Shown here one piece after another: positions 9,114 to 18,215 of a stretch of DNA of 64,000 nucleotides; positions within the stretch are counted from its first letter, which is position 1; each line of letters starts with the position of its first letter. The notes under the pieces were generated by a model that saw only the letters and a program-made list of their open reading frames with translations, was not told the DNA's origin and made no database searches. Position numbers and translations under genes: made by a program. Origin of the DNA: Acidimicrobiaceae bacterium (GTDB taxonomy: Bacteria; Actinomycetota; Acidimicrobiia; Acidimicrobiales; Poriferisodalaceae); NCBI GenBank assembly GCA_002721305.1, contig PBKA01000019.1, positions 62,001 to 126,000 on the forward strand, written 5' to 3'.

Positions 9114-10165
9114 GCTTCGTGATTAAGCGGATGTACCGAGGGGAGACATCGTGGAATTTTCTGGAGGTTTCGGGACGGGTCCTCATTGGCTCCGCCGTAG
9201 CCGTCCTCATCTGCGTAGTGGCCCTTTTAGCGCGGGGTTTGAACCTTGGTATCGAATTCGAAGGCGGCGGCGTCTGGGAAGCTCCTGCTTCTGAGCAAAT
9301 CACGACCGACACCATTCGCGACGCAGCGTCAACGATTGACATGAACGATGCGCGCATCCAACGCATCACAGGAGGCGACGACATCTTCCGTGTTCGAGGC
9401 GAATTGCCGTCGGGGGAGACCGCCGAGTCAGTTGGATCGGTGCTCGCTAAAGCGGCTCAGGTTGACCCCGAATCGGTAAGTGCCAGAACCGTCAGCCCCT
9501 CTTTTGGAGATCAGGTAGCTGGGAAAGCACGGCGCGCCCTAGTCGTGTTCTTTGTTCTCATCGCCCTGTACCTCACCCTTCGATTTGAATGGAAAATGGC
9601 ACTCGGCGCACTGTTAGCAGTCGCGCACGATATAGCTCTCACGGTAGGAATTTACGCCCTTTTCCAGTTCGAGATCAGTCCAGCAACTGTTGTCGCTTTC
9701 CTAACGATTATGGGTTATTCGCTCTACGACACGATTGTCGTTTTCGACCGAGTGAAGGACAACGAAAGATCTCTCCCGCTTAAAACACGAATGACATACT
9801 CCGACCTCGCCAATGTTTCTCTGAATCAAGTCATCATGCGATCCATCAACACCACCATCACCTCAGTGTTGCCGGTCATCTCGCTACTAGTCGTGGGATC
9901 GCTCGTTATGGGAGCGACCAGCCTCCAAGAATTCGCCATAGCGCTGCTCATCGGTCTGTTAGTCGGCTCTTACAGCTCGCTGTTTGTGGCAATGCCTGTG
10001 GTTGCCAGACTCAAGCAAAGGGAAGCACATTGGGCGGAACAGGATCGAAACGCAGAAGTGATAAGCGCATCCAACTCCATTGAGAACGCTGCCACGACAC
10101 TCGCCGCCGAACGCTACGACAGGACTTCGCCGCCCCGACCGCGCAAGAAAGGCCGAAGACGCTGA
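9110..10165 (+). CDS. secF: Protein translocase subunit SecF
   Basis: Partner of SecD in the Sec accessory complex. Transmembrane helix 1 (VLIGSAVAVLICVVALLARG, about residues 24-43) is followed by the periplasmic domain starting GLNLGIEFEGGGVWE and by five helices containing GYSLYDTIVVFDRVKDN and LNQVIMRSINTTITSVLPV, the canonical SecF blocks. The basic C-terminus (PRPRKKGRRR) is expected to be cytosolic. 351 residues. Start overlaps the secD stop, so synthesis is coupled. Confidence 0.96.
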   Translation: MSFVIKRMYRGETSWNFLEVSGRVLIGSAVAVLICVVALLARGLNLGIEFEGGGVWEAPASEQITTDTIRDAASTIDMNDARIQRITGGDDIFRVRGELPSGETAESVGSVLAKAAQVDPESVSARTVSPSFGDQVAGKARRALVVFFVLIALYLTLRFEWKMALGALLAVAHDIALTVGIYALFQFEISPATVVAFLTIMGYSLYDTIVVFDRVKDNERSLPLKTRMTYSDLANVSLNQVIMRSINTTITSVLPVISLLVVGSLVMGATSLQEFAIALLIGLLVGSYSSLFVAMPVVARLKQREAHWAEQDRNAEVISASNSIENAATTLAAERYDRTSPPRPRKKGRRR

Positions 10166-10186
10166 TCGAAACGGGGTGCTGTTGAG

Positions 10187-10720
10187 ATGAGAAATCAGTT
10201 TGATCCCGAATCGTTAAAGGAACTCATTGCTGATTTTCCAGACTTCCCTCAACCCGGAATTGTTTTTCGCGACATATCACCTTTGTTGCATGAACCGGGG
10301 GCTTTAGCCGCTGCCAGCAACTGTATGGCCTCACCTTTCGTCGACTCTTCAATTACTCATGTAGTCGGGATCGAGTCGCGTGGCTTTCTCTTCGGACCTG
10401 CTATAGCTGAACAGCTCAACGCTGGATTCTGTCCGATAAGAAAACCTGGAAAGCTTCCTGGTGAGCTGTTTTCGCATAGCTATGGACTGGAATACGGCGT
10501 TGACCGGTTAGAGATCCAATCAAAAGCGATGGGCCAGGGAGATCGAGTGCTCTTAGTCGACGATGTTCTAGCGACTGGAGGAACGCTTTCGGCCGCCGAA
10601 CAACTGATAGCTGAAACCGGAGCAGAGGTAGTCGCAGCGACAGTGCTTATCGAACTCGATTTTCTTGATGGTCGGCAACAACTTGGTGTACGTGACGTAG
10701 TTGCCGTGATTCACTATTAG
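10187..10720 (+). CDS. apt: Adenine phosphoribosyltransferase
   Basis: Salvages adenine to AMP with PRPP. Type I phosphoribosyltransferase fold with the PRPP-binding signature VLLVDDVLATGGTL (about residues 121-134), the N-terminal DFPDFPQPGIVFRDISPLL block and the base-binding GIESRGFLFGPAIA loop. 177 residues, complete. It follows secF by 21 bases and precedes relA, the order found in many Actinobacteria. Confidence 0.95.
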   Translation: MRNQFDPESLKELIADFPDFPQPGIVFRDISPLLHEPGALAAASNCMASPFVDSSITHVVGIESRGFLFGPAIAEQLNAGFCPIRKPGKLPGELFSHSYGLEYGVDRLEIQSKAMGQGDRVLLVDDVLATGGTLSAAEQLIAETGAEVVAATVLIELDFLDGRQQLGVRDVVAVIHY

Positions 10721-10753
10721 GTAGATGCAGAGCGACCTCCACCCCAGTACCTA

Positions 10754-12979
10754 ATGGCCACCGTTACGAGAGTGCTGCCATGGCGTCGAGCCGCCGCGCC
10801 TGTCCACACAGAACTCCAAGGTGTCGTCGATCGCTACAAGGCGCGTTGGCCTAAGAGCTCCTCCGATCTGCTTGTTCGGGCCTACGAAATGGCCGACCGG
10901 GCCCACCAAGGACAGCGTAGAAAATCCGGTGAGCCATACATACTCCATCCGGTAGCTGTCGCTTCAGTTGTCGCTGAAATGGGATTGGACGACGTATCCA
11001 TAGCTGCAGCACTGTTACATGACGCCGTCGAAGACACAGGTATCGAACTCATCGAAATAGGAAGTGAATTCGGTCCAGACGTTGCCTCGCTAGTCGACGG
11101 AGTCACCAAGCTCGACCGGGTCAGATTCGCGACGAAACAAGCACAGCAAGCAGCGACGCTAAGAAAGATGTTGGTCGCTATGGCCCGAGATCTTCGCGTC
11201 CTATTGATCAAGCTTGCGGATCGACTCCACAATATGCGGACTCTCGGAGCTCTCCAGCCCACAAAACAAGAACAAATCGCTCGCGAAACCCTTGACGTTT
11301 ACGCGCCTCTAGCTCATCGATTGGGCATGCAAGAGGTAAGAAACGAGCTCGAGGATCTAGCCTTTGCAGCTCTGTACCCAAAACGATACGCGGAGATCGA
11401 TCGGCTACTTGCCGAACGAACCCCCGCCCAGGAGGCCTACGTCGAGGGAGTCTCTGAGACGATCAGCGAACGATTGGCAACGGCCTCTGTTCAGGCTCAG
11501 GTAACAGGCAGGACTAAACATCATTGGGCCGTCTACGAGAAGATGGTGATCAAAGGCCGCTCCTTCGACGAAATCTTCGACCTCGTTGGTATCAGAGTGG
11601 TAGTGGAAACAATTCGAGACGCCTATGGCGCTTTGGGTTCCATACACAGCACTTGGAAACCAGTTTCGGGAAGATTCAAAGATTACATAGCAATGCCGAA
11701 ATTCAATCTTTACCAGTCGCTACACACCACGGTGGTAGGACCCGAGGGGGTCAGCCTCGAAGTGCAAATCCGGACAAAGGATATGCATCGACGAGCGGAA
11801 CACGGCGTAGCGGCACACTGGCGTTACAAAGATCCCTCAGAAGGATCGGGAGCGGACATGCCCTGGCTCAACTCCATTGTCGATTGGCAGGCCGAGACAG
11901 ACGACCCGGAAGAGTTCATGCGGACGCTCGCCGTCGATTTGGACCAAGACGAGGTCTACGTGTTTACGCCTAAAGGTGATGTGATAACCCTCGCTACGCA
12001 GGCAACACCAATAGATTTCGCCTACGCCATTCACACCGACATCGGGGATTCAACCATCGGGGCAAAGATTGATGGAAGGCTTGTTCCGCTAGACCGTCAA
12101 TTGCATTCCGGAGACACCGTGGAGGTATTCACTTCCAAAGTCGACGGAGCCGGCCCCTCTCGAGATTGGCTTGAAATAGCAACAACCCCGAAAGCCAGAA
12201 ACGGCATTAAGCAATGGTTCGCTAAATCGGACCGTGAAGAGACAGTCGAAATAGGGAGAGAACAGCTAACGGACGCTATGAGGGAGGAAGGTTTACGAGC
12301 TCAACTGCTGATCGAGAGTGATGAGTTGCTCCGTGTGGCTGAACAATTCAACCGCAGCGATTTGGTACTCCTCTATGAAGCCGTTGGTAAGGGCGATCTC
12401 CAAGCCTCCTCAATAGCCAAGCGACTGGTGGCGAACTTGAGAGGCGAAGAAAGCAGCCAGAGACTGCCAGCGAAGCCGACACAACATAGGGGCTCTCGTC
12501 GTCGACGAACCAGCGGGGTTCATGTAGAGGGATTTGACGACTCACTCGTCCGACTGGCCGGATGTTGTAACCCAGTCCCTGGCGACGAAATTTTCGGATT
12601 TGTCACCAAGGGTCGAGGTATTTCCGTGCACCGCGATGACTGCGCAAATGCTTCCGAACTTGTCGGATCTTCGGGCGCCCGGCAGGTAGAAGTCGACTGG
12701 GATAGCGCCTTCAGCGGACAGTTCCGCACCAGCGTCGAAGTCAGAGCTCTCGACAGGGACCGGTTGTTAGCTGACGTGGTGTCGGTAATCTCTGACCACC
12801 ATCTCAGTATCTCCAGTGCTCATACCTTTACCGGCGACGACCAGGTTTCGATCCTGCAGTTCGACATCGAGGTGGGTGACCCAACCTTGCTAGAGCAGCT
12901 ACTCGGGGCGTTACGGGACATAGACGGCGTGTTCGACGCGCACCGAGTGATGCCCAATAGTGTTCGTCCCCCATCTTGA
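10754..12979 (+). CDS. relA: Bifunctional (p)ppGpp synthetase/hydrolase (Rel family)
   Basis: Makes and degrades the stringent-response alarmone. Domains in order: HD hydrolase (residues about 30-185) with an intact HD pair (ALLHDAVEDTG, His89-Asp90) and KLADRLHNMRT; synthetase (about 225-340) with FKDYIAMPKFNLYQSLHTTV; TGS (VYVFTPKGDVITL, about 398-460); a C-terminal zinc-finger/ACT region with AGCCNPVPGDEI and a final ACT fold. Both catalytic halves look intact, so a bifunctional enzyme is expected, as is usual for the single long RSH of Actinobacteria. 741 residues. Confidence 0.96.
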   Translation: MATVTRVLPWRRAAAPVHTELQGVVDRYKARWPKSSSDLLVRAYEMADRAHQGQRRKSGEPYILHPVAVASVVAEMGLDDVSIAAALLHDAVEDTGIELIEIGSEFGPDVASLVDGVTKLDRVRFATKQAQQAATLRKMLVAMARDLRVLLIKLADRLHNMRTLGALQPTKQEQIARETLDVYAPLAHRLGMQEVRNELEDLAFAALYPKRYAEIDRLLAERTPAQEAYVEGVSETISERLATASVQAQVTGRTKHHWAVYEKMVIKGRSFDEIFDLVGIRVVVETIRDAYGALGSIHSTWKPVSGRFKDYIAMPKFNLYQSLHTTVVGPEGVSLEVQIRTKDMHRRAEHGVAAHWRYKDPSEGSGADMPWLNSIVDWQAETDDPEEFMRTLAVDLDQDEVYVFTPKGDVITLATQATPIDFAYAIHTDIGDSTIGAKIDGRLVPLDRQLHSGDTVEVFTSKVDGAGPSRDWLEIATTPKARNGIKQWFAKSDREETVEIGREQLTDAMREEGLRAQLLIESDELLRVAEQFNRSDLVLLYEAVGKGDLQASSIAKRLVANLRGEESSQRLPAKPTQHRGSRRRRTSGVHVEGFDDSLVRLAGCCNPVPGDEIFGFVTKGRGISVHRDDCANASELVGSSGARQVEVDWDSAFSGQFRTSVEVRALDRDRLLADVVSVISDHHLSISSAHTFTGDDQVSILQFDIEVGDPTLLEQLLGALRDIDGVFDAHRVMPNSVRPPS

Positions 12980-13092
12980 TCACGAACTCAACTACATCAA
13001 TAAGTGTCAGGGAGTTTGTGTTGGAACCATCTACGATGGTGGGTTCACCGGGCGGCTATTTCACATACCCCGGACGCGCCCGAGGATGACTC

Positions 13093-14370
13093 ATGTCGAA
13101 GAAGGCAAATACCTTCCAAACTCCCATCGGAACACGTGACCTGCTGCCCGACCAGTCCCCTCGTTGGGAAGCGGTTACCGACGTCTTTAGCTCCGTTGCA
13201 TCCAGGTCGGGCTTCGCTCTAGTAGACACTCCAATTTTCGAGGATGTCGGAGTTTTTTCGCGTATCGGTGAAGGAACTGATTTAGTCGGAAAAGAAATGT
13301 ACGAATTCCTTGACCGAGGCGACCGGCGGATGGCGCTGCGTCCCGAAGGAACCGCTGCGATTTGCCGCGCCTTTGTGCAACATCGCCCAGCCGTACCATG
13401 GAAGGTCTACTACCGGGGCCCTTACTTCCGCTACGAAGCCCCCCAGGCTGGACGCTTTCGACAATTTCACCAATTCGGTATTGAAAGCATCGGATCAGAT
13501 GACCCTGACATTGATGTTGAAGTCATCGCTCTAGGGTGGGACGTTCTGAAAACCGTCGGATTGGAGCGGGTCGAATTACTGGTGAACTCGATGGGCGACT
13601 TGAACACAAGAAAGCGATATCAACAATCTCTGACTGAGTTCCTGGAACAACATCTACTCGAGTTGGACCAAGACGATAGAAGCAAAGTTGAGTCACACCC
13701 CCTACGAGTGTTGGATTCGAAACGACCGGCAACGCAGAGCGTTGTTGCTGAAGCGCCGCTGATTGATGAGTTCCTTGACAAAGACGCCGAAGAACACTTC
13801 GAACGAGTGAGGGAAGGTCTCAACGCGCTTAGTATCCCGTTCACTGTCGAACCGAAGCTGGTCCGCGGCCTGGACTATTACACCCACACCACGTTCGAGT
13901 TTCAAAGCCAGGCGCTAGAAAGCGCTCAAAACGCGGTGTGTGGAGGCGGACGCTATAACGGCTTGATCGAAGAACTTGGTGGACCGCCTACTCCGGGAAT
14001 CGGATTTGGCATGGGCATTGAACGGCTGCTTTTGGCCTGTGATTCCGAAAGCTCATTCCCACACCCATCTTCCAGAACTCAAGTTTGGGTCGTTGACGTT
14101 ACTGATGGGTCATCCGCGCGAGACCTCACCCACTTATTACGAATCAACGGTGTCTTCGCAGATAGATCCTTTGATGGACGCTCTATGCGAAGCCAAGTTC
14201 GTAGCGCCGATCGATCCGGGGCCCAAATCGCCTTAATTATTGGTGAGCAGGAAATAGACGAATCAACGATTTCAATACGAATGTTGCGTGACGACCAAGC
14301 TGAGCAGCTGGTGGTCCCGCGGGATCAAGTCGTCAGTCAAGTTCGACAGCTCCTCGGGTTGGACTCTTGA
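13093..14370 (+). CDS. hisS: Histidyl-tRNA synthetase
   Basis: Class II synthetase. Motif 1 region TPIGTRDLLPDQSPRW, motif 2 YYRGPYFRYEAPQAGRFRQF, the histidine-specific LVRGLDYYTHTTFEF and motif 3 GIGFGMGIERLLL are all visible; the C-terminal anticodon-binding domain starts near TQVWVVDV. 425 residues. The ATG at 13093 fits the family N-terminus and is preceded by CCCGAGGA. The 113-base gap from relA holds a short inverted repeat (ACCATC-TAC-GATGGT) but no T-box features. Confidence 0.96.
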   Translation: MSKKANTFQTPIGTRDLLPDQSPRWEAVTDVFSSVASRSGFALVDTPIFEDVGVFSRIGEGTDLVGKEMYEFLDRGDRRMALRPEGTAAICRAFVQHRPAVPWKVYYRGPYFRYEAPQAGRFRQFHQFGIESIGSDDPDIDVEVIALGWDVLKTVGLERVELLVNSMGDLNTRKRYQQSLTEFLEQHLLELDQDDRSKVESHPLRVLDSKRPATQSVVAEAPLIDEFLDKDAEEHFERVREGLNALSIPFTVEPKLVRGLDYYTHTTFEFQSQALESAQNAVCGGGRYNGLIEELGGPPTPGIGFGMGIERLLLACDSESSFPHPSSRTQVWVVDVTDGSSARDLTHLLRINGVFADRSFDGRSMRSQVRSADRSGAQIALIIGEQEIDESTISIRMLRDDQAEQLVVPRDQVVSQVRQLLGLDS

Positions 14371-14398
14371 CTACGGCCTATGGCTCTGGAGATAGACC

Positions 14399-16138
14399 AT
14401 GACAAAAAGAACCGATTACTGCGGTCGGCTGTCTAGCGATGACATAGGCCGGACTGTCACCGTCTGCGGGTGGGTATCCAAACGCAGAGAACACGGTGAG
14501 TTCTTGGCGTTCGTAGACCTACGCGATCGCACAGGCATAGTTCAATGTGTGGTTGACCACGCTCACGATATTCGTAGCGAGTATGTCCTAGCAGTAACCG
14601 GAACAGTGAGAGAACGGCCACCTGAGACGGCCAACAACGACTTACCTACAGGTTCGATAGAAATCGGAGAAGCAACCGTGGAGATTCTTTCTCACGCAGA
14701 ACCACCTCCATTCCAAATAAGCGGAAGAGTTGACGTTGACGAAACCATAAGGATCCGGCACCGTTATTTGGATCTCCGAACCAGTCGCATGCAGCGGAAT
14801 CTGAGGAGCAGAGCCGCAATCAACGCTGCTATTCGACGCTCAATGGACGATCAAGAATTCGTCGAATTAGAAACCCCCATGCTCATAGCTTCAACTCCGG
14901 AAGGCGCCAGAGACTTTGTTGTACCGAGCAGGCTAAGTCCGGGAAACTTTTACGCGCTCCCGCAGAGCCCACAACTATTCAAACAACTTTGCATGGTCGG
15001 AGGGATGGACCGTTATTACCAAATTGCTCGCTGTATGAGAGACGAAGACCTTCGTGCAGACAGGCAATTCGAATTCACCCAGCTTGACATGGAAATGAGC
15101 TTTGTAGATGGACGAGAAGTTCGTGCCGTCATATCTGAAGCGGTAAGTGAAGCAGCGGAGGTCATTACCGGCGAGAGACCGGACTCGATTCCAGAGATCC
15201 CGTGGTCAGAGGCCATGAACCGATATGGATCAGATAAACCAGACATACGGTTTGGTCTCGAACTAGTTGACCTTACCTCTGTCTTTTCTGACACAGATTT
15301 CAATGCTTTCAAAGCCCCCACGATCAAGGGGATCAAGGTAGAGGCTGGTGGTGATATAGGCCGAAATCAACTGGACCAACTGACTGATAAGGCCAAGAGT
15401 TGGGGTGCCAAGGGGTTGGTGTGGGTCAAAGTCGGTTCGTCTGGCGAGGTGACCTCACCAGTAGCGAAATTTATGAGCGAAGCCGAGATTTCGGGCTTGC
15501 TGTCAACTATGGAAGCTACGGAAGGTGACATCTGTTACCTCGTCGCTGACGAGTGGCGGAAAGTAGTGCACGTGTTGGGGCTCCTCAGACTGGAATTAGC
15601 TAGACCACCGGTAAATGAGGGAGGACTTTGCTTTCTCTGGGTAGTGGACTTCCCACTTTTTGAAGATGTCGATGACGACGGCAACCCGCTTCCTGCGCAC
15701 CACCCGTTCACCATGCCCCATGCAGACGACCTGGAACTTCTGTCAAAAAGCAGCGTAGCTAGTGACCTGCTCGAAGTGAGATCTCAAGCATACGACCTTG
15801 TGTTGAATGGCTGGGAATTAGGATCGGGGAGCGTTCGGATCCATCGAAGAGACATCCAGCAGCAAATCTTCCACCTCCTGGGTATAGGCGAAGAAGAGTC
15901 GCAGCAGAAATTCGGATTTCTAATGGATGCTTTCCGATACGGCGCGCCCCCACACGCAGGATTCGCGTTCGGTATCGACCGGCTGGTGGCGTTGCTTGTA
16001 GGCGAAGAAAATATTCGAGAAGTCATCGCCTTCCCCAAGACTCAATCAGGTACTGATCCCCTAACTAATGCCCCAACTTCCATCGATCAGACCCAGCTTG
16101 ACGAGCTAGGGCTCAGAGTGCTCCCACCCGCTACTTGA
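14399..16138 (+). CDS. aspS: Aspartyl-tRNA synthetase, probably non-discriminating (Asp/Asn)
   Basis: Bacterial-type class II AspRS: N-terminal OB anticodon-binding domain (residues 1-110), catalytic core with the motif 2 segment MDRYYQIARCMRDEDLRADRQ, a GAD insertion domain (about 285-420) and motif 3 APPHAGFAFGIDRLVALL. 579 residues. At residue 32 the anticodon loop region reads KRREHGE; a His here characterises non-discriminating enzymes that also charge tRNA-Asn, whereas discriminating ones carry Leu. That would require the GatCAB amidotransferase, which is not in this window. Function is certain, the dual specificity inferred. Confidence 0.95.
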   Translation: MTKRTDYCGRLSSDDIGRTVTVCGWVSKRREHGEFLAFVDLRDRTGIVQCVVDHAHDIRSEYVLAVTGTVRERPPETANNDLPTGSIEIGEATVEILSHAEPPPFQISGRVDVDETIRIRHRYLDLRTSRMQRNLRSRAAINAAIRRSMDDQEFVELETPMLIASTPEGARDFVVPSRLSPGNFYALPQSPQLFKQLCMVGGMDRYYQIARCMRDEDLRADRQFEFTQLDMEMSFVDGREVRAVISEAVSEAAEVITGERPDSIPEIPWSEAMNRYGSDKPDIRFGLELVDLTSVFSDTDFNAFKAPTIKGIKVEAGGDIGRNQLDQLTDKAKSWGAKGLVWVKVGSSGEVTSPVAKFMSEAEISGLLSTMEATEGDICYLVADEWRKVVHVLGLLRLELARPPVNEGGLCFLWVVDFPLFEDVDDDGNPLPAHHPFTMPHADDLELLSKSSVASDLLEVRSQAYDLVLNGWELGSGSVRIHRRDIQQQIFHLLGIGEEESQQKFGFLMDAFRYGAPPHAGFAFGIDRLVALLVGEENIREVIAFPKTQSGTDPLTNAPTSIDQTQLDELGLRVLPPAT

Positions 16139-16174
16139 TCGATCTTGTATCTGCGGCCAACTAGGTTCGTTGCT

Positions 16175-17518
16175 GTGAGTGACCTCTTCGAGTCAGCAGC
16201 GGAAGACGTAATGAACCGCCAAGCACCGCTGGCAGCGCGACTTCGCCCTCGGCACCTAGACGACCTCGTAGGCCATGAGGAGTTGTTGGGGTCCCAGGCG
16301 CCTTTGAGAACCCTCATCCAAGCGGACAAGTTGACATCCATAATCTTGTGGGGCCCTCCCGGATGCGGGAAAACCACGCTTGCACGTCTCATCGCCAACC
16401 ACACGAAGAAACAGTTCATCACGCTTTCGGCAGTGTCGGCCTCAGTCAAAGACGTTCGACTGGTGATCGATGAAGCTCGACGGCGCCTAGGTGAACAAAA
16501 TGTTGGGACAATCCTGTTTCTCGATGAAGTACATCGCTTCAACAAGGCTCAACAAGACGCCCTTTTACCGTCAGTTGAGGACGGGCTGCTTGTTCTCATC
16601 GGCGCGACCACCGAAAACCCCTACTTTGAGGTCAACCCGCCGCTTCTCTCAAGATCCAATTTGTTCCGTATGAACGAATTAACCGACGCGTCAATCAAAG
16701 AACTGTTGCTTCGCGGAGCTAAGCACGAAGAGGTATCCCTGAGTCAAGAAGCATCGGATCACCTCGCCCATAGGGCCGACGGCGACGCGAGGCGAGCGCT
16801 CACCGCATTGGAAGTAGCCGCGGTGCTCGCCGGAGGCAAAGGTGCAAACGTAGCGCTAACCCATGCAGAGCAAGCCCTTGATACCCGTGCCCATAGATAC
16901 GGCGAAGATGAGCATTACGACGTTATTTCCGCCTTCATTAAGAGTATTCGAGGCTCTGACGTCGACGCCGGTCTGTACTGGTTAGTGAGAATGTTGGAAG
17001 CCGGAGAAGATGCACGATTCATAGCCAGACGGTTGGTGATATTGGCTTCTGAGGACATCGGTATGGCTGATCCGATGTCGCTCTTGGTTGCTGACGCCGC
17101 AGCTAGGGCAGTGGAGTTCGTTGGGCTTCCTGAAGCACAACTGAATCTCTCTCAGGCGGTTATTCATTTAGCGACCGCACCCAAGTCGAACTCAGCGTTA
17201 GTTGGTTTATCTCGAGCCAGAGATGATGTGCGAGAAGGACGCGGACGGAGAGTACCGCCTCATCTTCGCGATGGTCACTACACGGGAGCGAGAGATCTTG
17301 GACATGGCGAGGGTTACATCTACCCACATGACACCGAAACGGGATGGGTGGACCAGCAATATCTCCCGGACGACATGGCGCAGGTGAGCTACTACTCGCC
17401 TAGCCACCACGGATTCGAAGCAGAAATCCTTCAGCGTCGGCGAAATCAACGAACCGCTGATAGCTCTCCCGATGGTGCCTTGGGCGCCAACAGAGAGGCA
17501 AAGGATCAGAAAGCATGA
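16175..17518 (+). CDS. rarA: Replication-associated recombination protein A (RarA/MgsA)
   Basis: AAA+ ATPase related to RuvB and clamp loaders, acting at stalled forks. Walker A GPPGCGKTT, Walker B LFLDEVHRFNKAQQDALL, sensor 1 GATTENPYFEVN, then the MgsA C-terminal tetramerisation domain (VISAFIKSIRGSDVDAGLYW, EDIGMADP). I chose GTG 16175, giving MSDLFESAAEDVMNRQAPLA, typical of actinobacterial RarA, rather than the upstream in-frame TTG at 16145. 447 residues. Overlaps the following membrane-protein gene by 4 bases. Confidence 0.93.
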   Translation: MSDLFESAAEDVMNRQAPLAARLRPRHLDDLVGHEELLGSQAPLRTLIQADKLTSIILWGPPGCGKTTLARLIANHTKKQFITLSAVSASVKDVRLVIDEARRRLGEQNVGTILFLDEVHRFNKAQQDALLPSVEDGLLVLIGATTENPYFEVNPPLLSRSNLFRMNELTDASIKELLLRGAKHEEVSLSQEASDHLAHRADGDARRALTALEVAAVLAGGKGANVALTHAEQALDTRAHRYGEDEHYDVISAFIKSIRGSDVDAGLYWLVRMLEAGEDARFIARRLVILASEDIGMADPMSLLVADAAARAVEFVGLPEAQLNLSQAVIHLATAPKSNSALVGLSRARDDVREGRGRRVPPHLRDGHYTGARDLGHGEGYIYPHDTETGWVDQQYLPDDMAQVSYYSPSHHGFEAEILQRRRNQRTADSSPDGALGANREAKDQKA

Positions 17519-17886
17519 CGGTCTGGGACTTGGTAGCGGTGATAGTCACAGTCTGCGTCATCGTGACTATGACAATTCTCCTGCTGCTTTTGATGCGATT
17601 GATATCAGTACTTCGAGAGCTGCGTTCGGCAGCAGATCGCCTTGCCGATCAGGCGTTACCTGCAGTCGATGACCTTCGAGAGACCGTCGATCACGCCGAT
17701 ATTGAATTGAAGAGACTTCAAGGCGTAGTCGAAACGGTGGAAGAGGTATCAAAACATTTACGTTCAGCTGGCCGAACAGCGGGACGCGCCGCTTCGGTGC
17801 CATTCATCAAGACGAAGGCGGTCATCGCTGGAGCCAAATCAGGACTCGGGCGCATCAAATATGGCCGAAGTAACAAGCAGAGATGA
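17515..17886 (+). CDS. DUF948-like single-pass membrane protein
   Basis: 123 residues with one N-terminal transmembrane helix (about residues 5-27, rich in V, I, L) followed by a predicted coiled-coil or amphipathic region (LRELRSAADRLADQALPAVDDL) and a basic C-terminus. The helix-plus-coil form and the place between rarA and alaS match the DUF948-type proteins found there in Actinobacteria; family assignment is by context and pattern. Function unknown, possibly envelope-associated. Start overlaps rarA by 4 bases. Confidence 0.75.
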   Translation: MTVWDLVAVIVTVCVIVTMTILLLLLMRLISVLRELRSAADRLADQALPAVDDLRETVDHADIELKRLQGVVETVEEVSKHLRSAGRTAGRAASVPFIKTKAVIAGAKSGLGRIKYGRSNKQR

Positions 17887-17921
17887 GCGCGAGTTGAAGA
17901 AGTTCGTGGCAGGCTATAGGC

Positions 17922-18170
17922 GTGCTTAAACGACTTAGGTGGTTGCTACTGGGAGGTCTATTTGGAGCGGGTAGCTCACTATGGGTTCGTCGCCAGTTTC
18001 ACCATCTAGCGGAACGGTACGCACCAGTTCGAGGTACGGCGACTGTCGCCGGAGTCGCCCGCAGAATAGGGCGCGACTTGCGGGATGCTTGGGCTGATGG
18101 ACAACGTCAGATGCGCGATACCGAAATGAAACTCCGAGCGGAACGCACAAAGGTTTCCAATCGTTATTGA
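17922..18170 (+). CDS. Small membrane-associated protein (DUF6167-like by position)
   Basis: 82 residues starting at GTG 17922. A glycine-rich hydrophobic segment (LRWLLLGGLFGAGSSLWV, residues 5-22) is followed by a basic, amphipathic tail ending in charged helix (QRQMRDTEMKLRAERTK). Actinobacterial genomes often place a small protein of this shape just upstream of alaS. Function unknown. It lies 35 bases after the DUF948-like gene and 45 before alaS, so the two small genes are probably co-transcribed. Confidence 0.65.
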   Translation: MLKRLRWLLLGGLFGAGSSLWVRRQFHHLAERYAPVRGTATVAGVARRIGRDLRDAWADGQRQMRDTEMKLRAERTKVSNRY

Positions 18171-18201
18171 ATAGGACCGAGTTCCCGTAGCAACACCTCG
18201 G

Positions 18202-18207
18202 TACCAT
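18202..18207 (+). promoter_or_regulatory. Candidate -10 box (TACCAT) 8 bases before alaS
   Basis: A TAnnnT hexamer ends 8 bases upstream of the alaS ATG, which lacks a properly spaced Shine-Dalgarno. This is the geometry expected for leaderless transcription. No convincing -35 box is seen 16-18 bases upstream, so support is weak on its own and rests on the repeated pattern across the window. Confidence 0.25.
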
Positions 18208-18215
18208 CTTGAGGC

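Noticed and set aside
12980..13092. T-box leader before hisS
   Set aside because: The 113-base gap has a short inverted repeat but no T-box sequence or terminator/antiterminator pair.
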